Positions 1 through 8,711 of a DNA stretch of 64,000 nt are shown piece by piece; positions within the stretch are counted from its first letter, which is position 1, and each line of letters opens with the position of its first letter. The stretch lies in NCBI RefSeq assembly GCF_023015615.1, contig NZ_JALKAJ010000005.1, positions 620,001-684,000 of the forward strand, read 5' to 3'. The stretch comes from Qipengyuania sp. S6317L1 (GTDB lineage: Bacteria > Pseudomonadota > Alphaproteobacteria > Sphingomonadales > Sphingomonadaceae). Position numbers and translations under genes: made by a program. The notes beneath the pieces are model-generated. The model had not been told where the DNA came from, searched no databases, and saw nothing but the letters and a program-made list of their open reading frames with translations.

Positions 1-179
<179 letters not shown>

Positions 180-201
180 TTACCGGCATTGGATAAGCCC
201 C

Positions 202-220
202 GCACGTCGTAATGACGTGC
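202..220. promoter_or_regulatory. Perfect inverted repeat in the mreB-mutL spacer
   Basis: GCACGTC and GACGTGC form a perfect 7-base inverted repeat around GTAAT, 53 bases upstream of the mreB start and 117 bases upstream of mutL. A second, AT-rich repeat (CAAAAAT/ATTTTTG, 250-268) lies nearer mutL. Either could be an operator or a leader hairpin for one of the two divergent genes. No protein can be named as the binder. Confidence 0.3.
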
Positions 221-336
221 CCGTGTTTCACCGGTTAGCGAATGCCACGCAAAAATGGAAAATTTTTGTTGAGAGAACGGGCGATTTTCCCCCGTAACAC
301 TCGAATTTTCGGCCTGTCGGCGCTAGGCTGCGATGA

Positions 337-2196
337 ATGGCCCAAATTCGACGCCTTCCAGAGACGCTTGTCAACCGAATTGCCGCTGGTGAAGTGGTCG
401 AACGGCCCGCTGCGGCCCTCAAAGAACTGGTTGAAAACGCAATTGATGCAGGTTCGACGCGAATCGTTGTTACTTTGGTCGATGGTGGACTGACCCGATT
501 GGAAGTCACTGACGATGGCTGTGGGATGTCCGCAGATGACATGTCGCTCGCTCTTGAACGGCACGCGACCTCGAAGCTTCCCGATGAAGCAATCGAAATG
601 GTTGCCACTCTGGGCTTCAGGGGCGAGGCCCTCCCTTCGATTGCGAGTGTTGCACGGCTGACCCTTGAAAGCCGGGTGCGTGGCGCGGAAGATGGCTGGC
701 GCCGCGTGGTGGATCACGGCGAGGTGGTGGAAGAGGGGCCAGCAGCGCTTCCCTTTGGCACCAGGGTGCGCGTCGAACAGATCTTTGCCCGTGTACCAGC
801 ACGCCGCAAGTTCCTGCGCACCGCACGCAGCGAATATATGGCGAGCCTCGACATCGTGCGCCGCCTCGCCATGGCGCGGCCTGATATCGCTTTTACACTT
901 ACGAACACGGTGGATGGCAAGGTGCGCAAGGGCCTCACCACACAAGGGGAAGAGGCGCTTGCAACCCGCGTGTCCCAGATCATCGCGCGCGAGCTTAAGG
1001 ATAATGCGGTCGAGATTGACCTTGCCCGCGATACTCCAAATGGTGCGATGCGGCTGAGCGGGCTTGCCGGATTGCCTACCTACAATCGGGGTGTGGCGGA
1101 CCACCAGTATCTGTTTGTGAACGGTCGCCCGGTGAAGGACAAACTGCTCACAGGAGCCGTGCGAGGGGCATATTCGGATATGCTCGCGCGCGACCGTCAT
1201 GCGGTGCTTGCGCTGTTTCTCGATATTCCGCCGCAAGAGGTTGATGTAAATGTGCATCCGGCCAAGACCGAGGTGCGCTTCCGGGATAGCGCCGGGGTCC
1301 GCGGCTTTATCGTCTCAGGGCTGCGTCAGGCTTTGGGAACCGGCGACCGGCGCAGCGCGCAGGGACCGGACCGCGCGGCGATGGGGCGATGGGTTGCAGA
1401 ACCCGTGCATCCCGATCCGCATGAGCCAGCGCCTGCACTTCGTTCGATGTTCGAGAGCCGCGACTGGTCGGCGCCGGCACAAAGAGTTGCAGAAAGCAGG
1501 CCGGAGTTTGCCACGCCTTATGCGCCAGTGCAGGGGGATGGCGCTCTGCCTCAAGGACGCGCCGAAGAAGCACAGCCTCTTCCCGAAAATGTCGAGCACT
1601 ACCCCCTTGGTATCGCGCGCGGGCAGGTGGCCAACACTTATATCGTTGCCGAGAGCAAGGATGGCCTGATCCTTGTCGATCAACACGCGGCGCACGAACG
1701 GCTCGTTCTGGAACGCCTGAAACGCGCAGGCGCAGAAGAAGCGGTGCAGCGCAGCCAGGCATTGCTCGTCCCCGATGTTGTCGAGATGGACGAGGCGGAC
1801 TGTGACCGGCTGGAAGACGCAGCAGAAGGGCTCGCTCGCTATGGCCTGAGTGTGGAACGCTTTGGTCCGGCCGCCATGTTGGTGCGCGCAGTTCCGTCTG
1901 CGATTGCGAAAGCCGACACGGGAAAACTGCTGCGCGATCTTGCCGACGATATTGCCAAGCACGGCAAGCAGGAGGACAGCGGTTCGCTGCTCTTGGCCGA
2001 GCGCCTCGAATATGTGCTCGCCACCATGGCGTGCCACGGGTCGGTGAGGGCAGGGCGGGTGCTCAATGTTGCGGAGATGAACGCTCTGCTGCGCGAAATG
2101 GAAGCCACCCCGCGATCAGGCCAATGCAATCACGGAAGGCCAACCTGGGTAAAGCTCGATATGGAAGACGTCGAAAAACTGTTTGGCCGCCACTGA
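337..2196 (+). CDS. mutL: DNA mismatch repair protein MutL with intact endonuclease motif
   Basis: MutL couples MutS mismatch recognition to strand incision. The 619-residue protein opens with the family start IRRLPETLVNRIAAGEVVERP. GHKL ATPase motifs follow: ENAIDAG near 33-39, DDGCGM at 59-64 and TLGFRGEAL at 91-99. A low-complexity linker covers about 335-420, then the C-terminal dimerisation/nuclease domain. DQHA(X2)E(X4)E is complete (D448, H450, E454, E459), as are the downstream ACHGSVRAG and QCNHGRP motifs. This is the nicking type of MutL found in bacteria without MutH. The next gene begins within its stop codon. Confidence 0.97.
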   Translation: MAQIRRLPETLVNRIAAGEVVERPAAALKELVENAIDAGSTRIVVTLVDGGLTRLEVTDDGCGMSADDMSLALERHATSKLPDEAIEMVATLGFRGEALPSIASVARLTLESRVRGAEDGWRRVVDHGEVVEEGPAALPFGTRVRVEQIFARVPARRKFLRTARSEYMASLDIVRRLAMARPDIAFTLTNTVDGKVRKGLTTQGEEALATRVSQIIARELKDNAVEIDLARDTPNGAMRLSGLAGLPTYNRGVADHQYLFVNGRPVKDKLLTGAVRGAYSDMLARDRHAVLALFLDIPPQEVDVNVHPAKTEVRFRDSAGVRGFIVSGLRQALGTGDRRSAQGPDRAAMGRWVAEPVHPDPHEPAPALRSMFESRDWSAPAQRVAESRPEFATPYAPVQGDGALPQGRAEEAQPLPENVEHYPLGIARGQVANTYIVAESKDGLILVDQHAAHERLVLERLKRAGAEEAVQRSQALLVPDVVEMDEADCDRLEDAAEGLARYGLSVERFGPAAMLVRAVPSAIAKADTGKLLRDLADDIAKHGKQEDSGSLLLAERLEYVLATMACHGSVRAGRVLNVAEMNALLREMEATPRSGQCNHGRPTWVKLDMEDVEKLFGRH

Positions 2197-2705
2197 TGCG
2201 GGCTGCTTTACCTTTTTTGCTATTCTGTGCCGTGTCATGCGGACCGCAAGAACCGAATGACGCCGAGAACAACGCGGCAATCGATTACGATGCGATCAAC
2301 GCAAAGGCGCTTGGACCTCCTGCGCCGATCGATTTGCAATCGTTCGATGTAAAGGAAGTTGAGGCGCCCGAAGCATCGCCCTATTGCTTGCTGGTCGATC
2401 CAGAGACACGACGACTGCTGTTCTTTGCTACGACATCAGACGCGATGGTAAAATATGATGGAGCGTTACGCCGTCTGGCCCCTGTGCCTTCGCTTCAGCG
2501 GCTTCCCTACGACATCAATACAAATTTTGACGGGTTGGAGCACTCGGTAAAGTTGATACTTCCGGACAACAATTCGACGATTACCGATGCTGGAACGTCA
2601 ATCCGGGCTACCCTATCAATTCGCGACCCGCATGATCGTATCGTCATGAACAGGGAGTTGGCGATCCAATGCAGTGACAACGGTCGCCCGGTTATCCGGC
2701 CCTGA
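2196..2705 (+). CDS. Small predicted lipoprotein, unknown function
   Basis: I do not recognise this 169-residue protein. The ATG overlaps the mutL stop (TGATG), which suggests translational coupling and decides the start over a longer frame buried in mutL. The N-terminus MRAALPFLLFCAVSCG is a lipoprotein signal with a lipobox (AVSC, Cys15), so the mature protein is probably anchored in the periplasm. The rest is polar and mixed alpha/beta, with no recognisable catalytic motif. The last 14 bases overlap the tail of the convergent DUF1206 gene. Coupling to mutL is probably positional rather than functional. Confidence 0.75.
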   Translation: MRAALPFLLFCAVSCGPQEPNDAENNAAIDYDAINAKALGPPAPIDLQSFDVKEVEAPEASPYCLLVDPETRRLLFFATTSDAMVKYDGALRRLAPVPSLQRLPYDINTNFDGLEHSVKLILPDNNSTITDAGTSIRATLSIRDPHDRIVMNRELAIQCSDNGRPVIRP

Positions 2706-3498
2706 ATTCCGGAACGCCTGCATCGCTGTCGAGGTCGGGAATTATGCGATAGTTTGCAAGAATAAGGCTGAACACGCCAAAGATAACAAGGCCTGCTGCG
2801 GTCGCGGTGAACAACGCGCCCTCTCCAGCAAGCGAGGCAAGAGCACCACCAAGGGTTTTCACATTCTGCGCGCCTTGGGACATGAACCCGGATTGGACAA
2901 GTGACCAACCGATCATGGCATAGACGACACCGCGCGCACTGTAACCGACAGCGCCCATCCAGCGTGAGGCATCTGGTGCGGATGCAGACAGGCGGTTCAT
3001 AAACTCGCCGGTCAAGCCTTTCTTGATCTGGAAAATAGCGACCACGAAAAAGATGATGCCAAGAATGCCGAGCAAGGTTCCGCCAAACGGCACGCCAAGC
3101 ACGCCGGATGCGGCTTCCTCAGCGCCGCCGCCGCCTGAACCACCGCCCGAATTCATCGCAAATTGAAAAGCGGTATAGGCGAGCGCCAGGTGGCCGACAC
3201 CCGATCCAGCGTGACCGATCCGTTTGCCCCATCCCTTTGCATCAGAGCCTTCGTTCTCAATATCGAACAAAGGCGAAGCAAAGCGGAACAAGGCGTAGAA
3301 AAACAGACCGATCGCCATGATCCACAAGATCGCCGTTGCAGCAGGAAAGCCCTGAATCGCCTCGAAGATTCCGTCGGTGCCTTTGCTGATCTGTCCCGCT
3401 GTTGTCAGGGCGATAAGCCCGAGAACGCCATAGAGGATCGCGCGAGCCAAATATCCAACGCGCACGAGCCAATTGAACTTCTCTGATTTGTCGACCAT
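2692..3498 (-). CDS. DUF1206 family membrane protein
   Basis: This 268-residue protein matches the DUF1206 pattern of repeated two-helix units: LVRVGYLARAILYGVLGLIA near the start and WMGAVGYSARGVVYAMIGW later, separated by a Gly/Ser-rich stretch near 118-127. About six membrane segments are visible, so it is an inner-membrane protein. No biochemical role is established for the family. The ATG at 3498 has a GGGTGAG ribosome site on the minus strand. It lies 99 bases downstream of the glutaredoxin-MauE gene in the same orientation and could be its last operon member. Confidence 0.85.
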   Translation of the reverse strand: MVDKSEKFNWLVRVGYLARAILYGVLGLIALTTAGQISKGTDGIFEAIQGFPAATAILWIMAIGLFFYALFRFASPLFDIENEGSDAKGWGKRIGHAGSGVGHLALAYTAFQFAMNSGGGSGGGGAEEAASGVLGVPFGGTLLGILGIIFFVVAIFQIKKGLTGEFMNRLSASAPDASRWMGAVGYSARGVVYAMIGWSLVQSGFMSQGAQNVKTLGGALASLAGEGALFTATAAGLVIFGVFSLILANYRIIPDLDSDAGVPEFRAG

Positions 3499-3597
3499 CT
3501 TCTCACCCTGCTTTCTGCGATTTCAATTTTAGAACAGCGCAGCAGGCCTCGAGTTCCATTATTCGCAGATTAGAAGCGGGAACCCTCTCGCGCTGTA

Positions 3598-4329
3598 TCA
3601 AAGCGCGCGGGCCAGCATCCAGATTGCCATCCCCACCATTGCCAGGTTTTCGGAAAGGGAGATGAAGCCGAGCGGCACATCGCCGCTTGCGCCGACACAC
3701 GCGCATTTGATATCGCGCTTCTGGATATACACCGCGTAGATCACACTGGCCGCGCCAATCGTGCCGATCGTGAAGGCGACCGGAATTGAAACCCACGGCA
3801 ACAAACGACCCGCCATCAGGACTGCCGCGAGCGCCTCAAGAAAAGGGTAGGCATAAGCGTAGGGCACGAACCGTTGCCCCAGCAGATCATAGCCCACGAA
3901 CATGGTCGAGAATTGCTCGACATCCTGAAGCTTGAGCATGGCAAGCATGGCCATGGAGAAGGCAACAAACCATTCAATCGTGCGCACGCCAACTGTGCCG
4001 AACATTGCAAGAGACAGCGAAACCGCAAGCGCTAGACCCACCGCGAACACCGCGACAACCGGACGATAGCTCTTGCCGCCTCTATCCTTCATCGCGCCGA
4101 AATGTTCGCGCAATGCCTCGTAGCCGCCGATCCGCTCCCCATCGATGAAGGTCTGCGGGGTCGTCGCGACGCCGTGCTTTTCCTTGAAAGCGTCGGTTTC
4201 TTCGCGGGTGGTAAGGTGATGGTCCTCAACCGAAAACCCGCGTCGTTCGAGCAAAAATTTCGATTTCGTGCCGTAAGGACAAACGTGTTTGTCCATCACC
4301 ATGCGGTAGAGTTTCGCTGTCTTCGCCAT
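3598..4329 (-). CDS. Glutaredoxin domain fused to a MauE/DoxX-like membrane domain
   Basis: This 243-residue protein has two parts. Residues 1-80 form a glutaredoxin-like thioredoxin fold with CPYGT at about 17-21, the cis-Pro segment TTPQTF and IGGYEAL for glutathione binding. Only the first active-site cysteine is kept, as in monothiol glutaredoxins. Residues 90-243 hold four membrane segments and end in the MauE-like KCACVG and SENLAMVG signatures. MauE-type proteins are thought to help thiol redox or cytochrome maturation, so this may be a membrane thiol reductant relay. The substrate is unknown. It follows ychF on the same strand. Confidence 0.85.
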   Translation of the reverse strand: MAKTAKLYRMVMDKHVCPYGTKSKFLLERRGFSVEDHHLTTREETDAFKEKHGVATTPQTFIDGERIGGYEALREHFGAMKDRGGKSYRPVVAVFAVGLALAVSLSLAMFGTVGVRTIEWFVAFSMAMLAMLKLQDVEQFSTMFVGYDLLGQRFVPYAYAYPFLEALAAVLMAGRLLPWVSIPVAFTIGTIGAASVIYAVYIQKRDIKCACVGASGDVPLGFISLSENLAMVGMAIWMLARAL

Positions 4330-4372
4330 ACCTTATGAATGGCCCGCAAGGCCGAGAGTTCCGAAAGCGGCG

Positions 4373-5473
4373 TTACACGTTGAACTTGAACAGCATGATG
4401 TCGCCGTCCTGGACCACGTATTCCTTGCCTTCCTGACGCATCTTGCCCGCTTCCTTCGCGCCCGCTTCGCCGCCAAGCGCGATGTAGTCCTCGTAGGCAA
4501 TCGTTTCTGCGCGGATGAACCCTTTTTCGAAGTCGGTGTGGATCTCGCCAGCCGCTTGAGGAGCCTTTGAACCATCAGGGAAAGTCCATGCACGCGATTC
4601 CTTGGGACCAGCGGTAAAGAAGGTCTTGAGGCCGAGCAGGGTGTAACCAGCACGGATAACGCGGGCGAGGCCGCTTTCTTCAAGGCCCAGTTCGGCGAGG
4701 TATTCGGCGCGATCTTCCTGCGGCATCGCAACCAGTTCCGCCTCAATCGCCGCTGAAACCACGACCGCCTGCGCGCCTTCGCTCTCTGCCTTGGCAAATA
4801 CCTTGGCTGAAAGCTCATTGCCCTGTGCCGCCTCGTCTTCTGCGACATTACAGACGTAGAGCACAGGCTTTGCTGTCAGGAGCTGCGCCTGTTTGAGCAC
4901 TCGCGCTTCTTCTTCGTCATTGGGTTCAACCAGCCGTGCGGGCTTCCCGTCTTTCAGGAGTTCCAGGGCCTGACCCAGAACAGACGCCATGATCTTGGCT
5001 TCTTTATCGCCAGCGGTTGCACGCTTGGCCGCGTTGGCAACCCGCTTTTCAAGGCTTTCAAGGTCAGCGAGCATCAACTCGGTTTCGACCACTTCGGCAT
5101 CGGCGATTGGATCGACCTTGTTGGACACGTGCTGAATATCATCGTCTTCAAAGCACCGCAGAACGTGCACGATTGCATCGACTTCGCGGATATTGCCGAG
5201 GAACTGGTTGCCCAGACCCTCACCTTGCGCAGCGCCTTTCACAAGGCCGGCAATGTCAACAAAGGAAAGCTGGGTCGCGATCACCTTCGCAGACGAGGCA
5301 ATCGCCGCGATCTTGTTGAGGCGCTCATCCGGCACAGCGACTTGGCCGACGTTGGGCTCAATCGTGCAGAACGGATAGTTTGCCGCCTGCGCGGCTTGCG
5401 TCTCGGTGAGAGCATTGAACAGGGTGGACTTGCCCACATTGGGAAGCCCCACGATCCCGCATTTGAAACCCAT
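4373..5473 (-). CDS. ychF: Redox-regulated ATPase/GTPase YchF (Obg family)
   Basis: YchF is a universally conserved ribosome-associated P-loop NTPase that hydrolyses ATP in most bacteria. The 366-residue length is typical. Visible features are the Walker A loop GLPNVGKSTLFN at about 8-19, switch residues in FVDIAGLVKGA, the altered G4 region YVCNVAED in place of a canonical NKxD, and a C-terminal TGS domain ending KEYVVQDGDIMLFKFNV. The start MGFKCGIVGLPN is the normal family start. It sits 62 bases downstream of the SDR stop in the same orientation. Confidence 0.97.
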   Translation of the reverse strand: MGFKCGIVGLPNVGKSTLFNALTETQAAQAANYPFCTIEPNVGQVAVPDERLNKIAAIASSAKVIATQLSFVDIAGLVKGAAQGEGLGNQFLGNIREVDAIVHVLRCFEDDDIQHVSNKVDPIADAEVVETELMLADLESLEKRVANAAKRATAGDKEAKIMASVLGQALELLKDGKPARLVEPNDEEEARVLKQAQLLTAKPVLYVCNVAEDEAAQGNELSAKVFAKAESEGAQAVVVSAAIEAELVAMPQEDRAEYLAELGLEESGLARVIRAGYTLLGLKTFFTAGPKESRAWTFPDGSKAPQAAGEIHTDFEKGFIRAETIAYEDYIALGGEAGAKEAGKMRQEGKEYVVQDGDIMLFKFNV

Positions 5474-5535
5474 GGGTGATTACTTTCTGTGCCTGAAGAT
5501 TGCCCGCGGGGCCTTAGCTTGCAGGTCGTTTCAAA

Positions 5536-6528
5536 TCAAACGTTATGAACTGCCTTGATCCACGGACCATAACCGCTTTCACCAAGCCAGCCGACTTGCA
5601 CCTCGGCGCTGACTTTGTTGATCGCGATCTGCGGCTTGGGCCCGGGGTGCACTTCGCGGCGCAGCGGCCTTGTGCCGGGAACCATGGAAATGACTTCGGC
5701 CATGGCGTTTGGCACATCCATCGGATCGGTCGAGCCGCCGCCGGAGCGCTGGCCAAGCCCTTCGATAAGTGCGGTGTAGCCAGAGGTGTGTTTCTCCTCC
5801 GCACGCTCAAGAAGTTTCAGGGTGTTGTCGTTCGAGTTTTTCCAGATCTTGGTCGGATAGCCGCCGGGCTCGATGATGGTTACGTCAATGCCGTGGGGCA
5901 CCAACTCGTAAGCCAGTTGCTCGCTCATTGCCTCAAGCGCGAATTTGGTGGGTGAATATTGGCCGTAAGCAGGCACGATCACGCGGCCCAATTGCGAGGT
6001 AACGTTGATGATAAGGCCGCTTTTGGCCTTGCGCATGGCAGGAAGGACCGCGCGCGCCATGCGATGCGGGCCAAAGACGTTGACGTCGAACAGGCCTTGC
6101 GTTGCTTCGATATCCTGAATTTCAAGCGGGCCGGCGTATGAGGTGCCTGCATTGTTGATGAGCACATCGAGAGAACCGCCCGTCAATTCCAGCGCTTTTG
6201 CCACACCGCTTTCAACCTGCTCGTCGGAGGTTACATCAATTTCCATGACCTGAAGATCGAGATTTTCTTCGGCAGCCAAAGCCGTAAGCTCATCGGCTTC
6301 GCTGCGTGGCAAGTTGCGCATGGTGGCAAAAACCTTCGCGCCTTTGCGGGCAAAATCTACCGCAGCAAGGCGCCCGAACCCGCTCGAACAACCGGTGATG
6401 AGGACCGATTTGCCCGTCATATCTATGGTCGCGGGGATCATATCCTCGGCGGTCACGGTGGCGGTGGCGGCGAGGGCTCCGGTGGCGGCAGCTCCTGCAA
6501 GCAAGGTGCGGCGGTTGATAGTGGTCAT
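5536..6528 (-). CDS. Short-chain dehydrogenase/reductase with a Tat-like signal
   Basis: This is an NAD(P)-dependent oxidoreductase of the SDR superfamily, substrate unknown. The start at 6528 is fixed by a GAGGA ribosome site and gives 330 residues. The N-terminus MTTINRRTLLAG followed by an Ala-rich stretch to about residue 27 is a twin-arginine-like export signal. The Rossmann motif is GCSSGFGR (47-53 region). The catalytic set is Ser178, Tyr191 and Lys195 (YSPTK), with NNAG at 125-128. A Tat signal on an SDR suggests folding with cofactor before export to the periplasm. Alternatively the segment may be an uncleaved anchor. Confidence 0.85.
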   Translation of the reverse strand: MTTINRRTLLAGAAATGALAATATVTAEDMIPATIDMTGKSVLITGCSSGFGRLAAVDFARKGAKVFATMRNLPRSEADELTALAAEENLDLQVMEIDVTSDEQVESGVAKALELTGGSLDVLINNAGTSYAGPLEIQDIEATQGLFDVNVFGPHRMARAVLPAMRKAKSGLIINVTSQLGRVIVPAYGQYSPTKFALEAMSEQLAYELVPHGIDVTIIEPGGYPTKIWKNSNDNTLKLLERAEEKHTSGYTALIEGLGQRSGGGSTDPMDVPNAMAEVISMVPGTRPLRREVHPGPKPQIAINKVSAEVQVGWLGESGYGPWIKAVHNV

Positions 6529-6554
6529 GTTGGCTTCCTCGTCAGTCTCAAATG

Positions 6555-7178
6555 TCACTCGGGTGCGCCGAGCGTTTCTTTACGCTCCAGCCTAGTCAGT
6601 TCGCGCAAGAGATACCACAGCGCAAAGATGTCATAGAGAAAATGCGCAAGCATGACGCCGAGCAGGCTACCCGTTTGCCAATAGATGACGCCGAACAGGC
6701 ATCCGATCAGAAACTGGACAAAACCAATCACAGGCTTGCTGAAATGGACAAGAGCAAAAATGGCCGAGGCGATCAGGATTGCAAGAGGCGCGCCAAGGTG
6801 GTCCGTCAACCAGACCTGCGCGCCGCCTCTGAATAACGCTTCTTCCCAGACGCCCGCGAAAAACGAGATGATGATGATGACGCGCCACGAGTTGAATTTG
6901 GTGAGCCAGCCGTAAGTCTCGCGCTGCATGGTTATGAGGTATGCAGAGATGCGCGGGAAAAAATAACCGCATAAGCCAAGCAAGATTAGCCCTGCGGTGC
7001 TCAGAAGTCCGATCTTGATGTCATAAAGGCCAAAGCTGAGCCAGTCTGGCGCAGCTCGGCCCGTTGCGACCCAAATCCCAAGGCCGAGAGCCGTAAAGAC
7101 AGTGCCCTGAAACGCGGTGATGCGCAGCAGCGCGCCTTCAGTCATGTCATGCTTGGGAGAGGGAGGAGCGTCGCTCAT
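6555..7178 (-). CDS. CPBP family intramembrane glutamic endopeptidase (CAAX/Abi type)
   Basis: This 207-residue membrane protein carries the CPBP signature: EEALFRG at 112-118, FALVHFSK with His145, and MLAHFLYD with His179, set in hydrophobic helices. These are the residues that form the intramembrane protease site in Rce1-like enzymes. Bacterial members process or degrade membrane proteins, but few substrates are known. The start ATG overlaps the stop of pth (ATGA at 7175-7178), so it is probably translationally coupled to pth. Confidence 0.9.
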   Translation of the reverse strand: MSDAPPSPKHDMTEGALLRITAFQGTVFTALGLGIWVATGRAAPDWLSFGLYDIKIGLLSTAGLILLGLCGYFFPRISAYLITMQRETYGWLTKFNSWRVIIIISFFAGVWEEALFRGGAQVWLTDHLGAPLAILIASAIFALVHFSKPVIGFVQFLIGCLFGVIYWQTGSLLGVMLAHFLYDIFALWYLLRELTRLERKETLGAPE

Positions 7179-7744
7179 CCTTGCTGTCGCAGGGCCACAT
7201 CACTCATGAAACGCGGGCCGTCGCCATCGGCCAACCACTGCGCCTCAGCGGAGAGCGCGCCAAGCATGGTCGCCAGATCGTCCTGTTCTGCCTTGGCGTA
7301 ATTGCCCAGAACATAGGAGCTTACCCGGTCCTTGTGCCCAGGATGCCCGATGCCAAGGCGCACGCGGCGAAAGTCAGCGCCCAAATGCTTGTCGATAGAA
7401 CGAAGCCCGTTGTGGCCCGCCGTGCCGCCGCCTTGTTTGACCTTCACCTTGAACGGCGCCAGATCAAGCTCATCGTGAAAGACCGTAAGGGCCTCAAGGT
7501 CGAGCTTGTAGAAGCGCATTGCCTCTCCCACTGCGCGGCCGCTTTCGTTCATGAAGGTTGCAGGCTTCAGCAACAGGATTTTCTGCGTCCCGATGCGGCC
7601 TTCCTGAGCCCAACCCTGAAACTTTTTCTGCACCGGGCCGAAACCGTGCATGTCGGCTATTACGTCGAGCGCCATAAAGCCGACGTTGTGCCGGTGAAGC
7701 GCGTATTTCGGTCCGGGATTTCCAAGGCCTGTCCAGATTTGCAT
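7175..7744 (-). CDS. pth: Peptidyl-tRNA hydrolase
   Basis: Pth recycles tRNA by cleaving the ester bond of peptidyl-tRNAs released prematurely from ribosomes. The 189-residue protein has the standard opening WTGLGNPGPKYALHRHNVGFM, with the catalytic His and substrate-binding Asn. Further motifs are KPATFMNESGRAV, VFHDELDL with the catalytic Asp, and GGGTAGHNGLRSI. The family is usually 185-200 residues. It lies downstream of rplY in the minus direction, the rplY-pth order common in bacteria, although a hairpin/terminator and small repeats separate the two genes here. Confidence 0.97.
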   Translation of the reverse strand: MQIWTGLGNPGPKYALHRHNVGFMALDVIADMHGFGPVQKKFQGWAQEGRIGTQKILLLKPATFMNESGRAVGEAMRFYKLDLEALTVFHDELDLAPFKVKVKQGGGTAGHNGLRSIDKHLGADFRRVRLGIGHPGHKDRVSSYVLGNYAKAEQDDLATMLGALSAEAQWLADGDGPRFMSDVALRQQG

Positions 7745-7756
7745 CGTTTGTCTTTA

Positions 7757-7771
7757 GCAGGCTTCGCCTGC
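7757..7771 (-). promoter_or_regulatory. Perfect stem-loop just upstream of pth
   Basis: GCAGGC and GCCTGC form a perfect 6-base stem around a 3-base loop, ending 12 bases before the pth ATG on the minus strand. It sits where it could affect ribosome entry. No T-run follows, so it is not a terminator. Confidence 0.35.
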
Positions 7772-7870
7772 CCCTCAAGCGGCGCCAGAAAACTTAAAGC
7801 GCGGCCTATCCGGTGCGCTTGGCTATCCTGGCATTAACTCGGGCGGGCAGTCGCCCTTGCGACGCCTTCA

Positions 7871-7911
7871 GCGTCGAACAGCTTAGCGTCGAACAGCTTA
7901 GCGTCCAACAG
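7871..7911. repeat. 15-base tandem repeat, about 2.7 copies
   Basis: GCGTCGAACAGCTTA repeats at 7871 and 7886, with a diverged third copy at 7901 (GCGTCCAACAG). The first copy also closes a GACGC/GCGTC hairpin starting at 7861. The array lies in the 252-base pth-rplY spacer, which otherwise holds small hairpins and the rplY terminator and no supported gene. Confidence 0.75.
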
Positions 7912-7929
7912 GCGCTTCCCGGCGTGTTA

Positions 7930-7968
7930 GCATAAAACAAAACACCGAGCCCCAAAGGGACCCGGTGT
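7930..7968 (-). terminator. Rho-independent terminator of rplY
   Basis: On the minus strand, ACACCGGGTCCC and the matching GGGGCTCGGTGT arm form an imperfect stem, followed at once by TTTTGTTTTA. It begins 29 bases past the rplY stop codon, where a terminator is expected, and would separate rplY from pth transcription. Confidence 0.75.
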
Positions 7969-7996
7969 CTTGGTGATTTCGTTCTGGTGAAAGCGA

Positions 7997-8677
7997 TTAT
8001 TCGCCGTCAGCGTCCGGATCAGCTTTCTGCTCGGTGGCTTCAACCTCATCGGCTGCCGGTGCATCGCCCTCTTCACCTTCTGCGGTGCTGTCGCCTTCAG
8101 ACTGCTTGAGAGCAGACGGTGCAACAAGAGTTGCGATGGTGAAATCGCGGTCGGTGATCGCGCTTTCGGAACCTTCGGGAAGGCTCACTTCGCTGATATG
8201 GATCGAATCGCCAACGTCCTTGCCAGCGACCGATACTTCGATCTCGCCAGGGATCTTGTCGGCTTCACAAACCAGTTCAAGTTCGTGACGAACCACGTTG
8301 AGAACGCCGCCTTTAACAAGGCCAGGTGCGTCCGCTTCGTTAACAAAGACGACAGGGATCGACACGTCGACCTTCGCGTCTTTCGACAGACGATAGAAGT
8401 CAGCGTGCGTCGGGCGGTCATTGACCGGATGCAGAGCAACGTCTTTTGGAAGGGTGCGTACCGTTTTCCCGTCCACTTCGACCTGCACGATCGAGTTCAT
8501 GAAGTGACCGGTCATCAGCTGACGGACCAGTTCCTTTTCCTCGACGTGGATCATTAGGGGTTCTTCCTTGCCGCCATAAATGACAGCGGGGACCCGACCT
8601 TCGCGGCGAAGTGCTCGGGAGGCTCCCTTGCCAGCCCGTTCGCGGCGTTCGGCGGGCAGATTCAGAGCGTCGCTCAT
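7997..8677 (-). CDS. rplY: 50S ribosomal protein L25 (CTC/general stress form)
   Basis: L25 binds 5S rRNA in the large ribosomal subunit. This is the long 226-residue CTC form. The N-terminal L25 domain includes [26 protein letters not shown] and [17 protein letters not shown]-terminal TL5-like beta domain (about 100-190) precedes an acidic, low-complexity tail rich in Glu, Asp and Ala. Such tails are common in alphaproteobacterial L25. The ATG is at 8677. A terminator follows the gene, and a 139-base leader lies upstream. Confidence 0.96.
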   Translation of the reverse strand: MSDALNLPAERRERAGKGASRALRREGRVPAVIYGGKEEPLMIHVEEKELVRQLMTGHFMNSIVQVEVDGKTVRTLPKDVALHPVNDRPTHADFYRLSKDAKVDVSIPVVFVNEADAPGLVKGGVLNVVRHELELVCEADKIPGEIEVSVAGKDVGDSIHISEVSLPEGSESAITDRDFTIATLVAPSALKQSEGDSTAEGEEGDAPAADEVEATEQKADPDADGE

Positions 8678-8711
8678 AACATTAGCCTTTCGAATGCATA
8701 TTTAGATTGCG

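Noticed and set aside
235..1257. A 340-codon open frame antisense to mutL, and a second at 1315-2037
   Set aside because: Both are mirror frames of mutL with no coherent protein features.
4888..4905. GAGCACTC sequence inside ychF, resembling half a CIRCE element
   Set aside because: It is inside a coding region and has no properly spaced partner arm.
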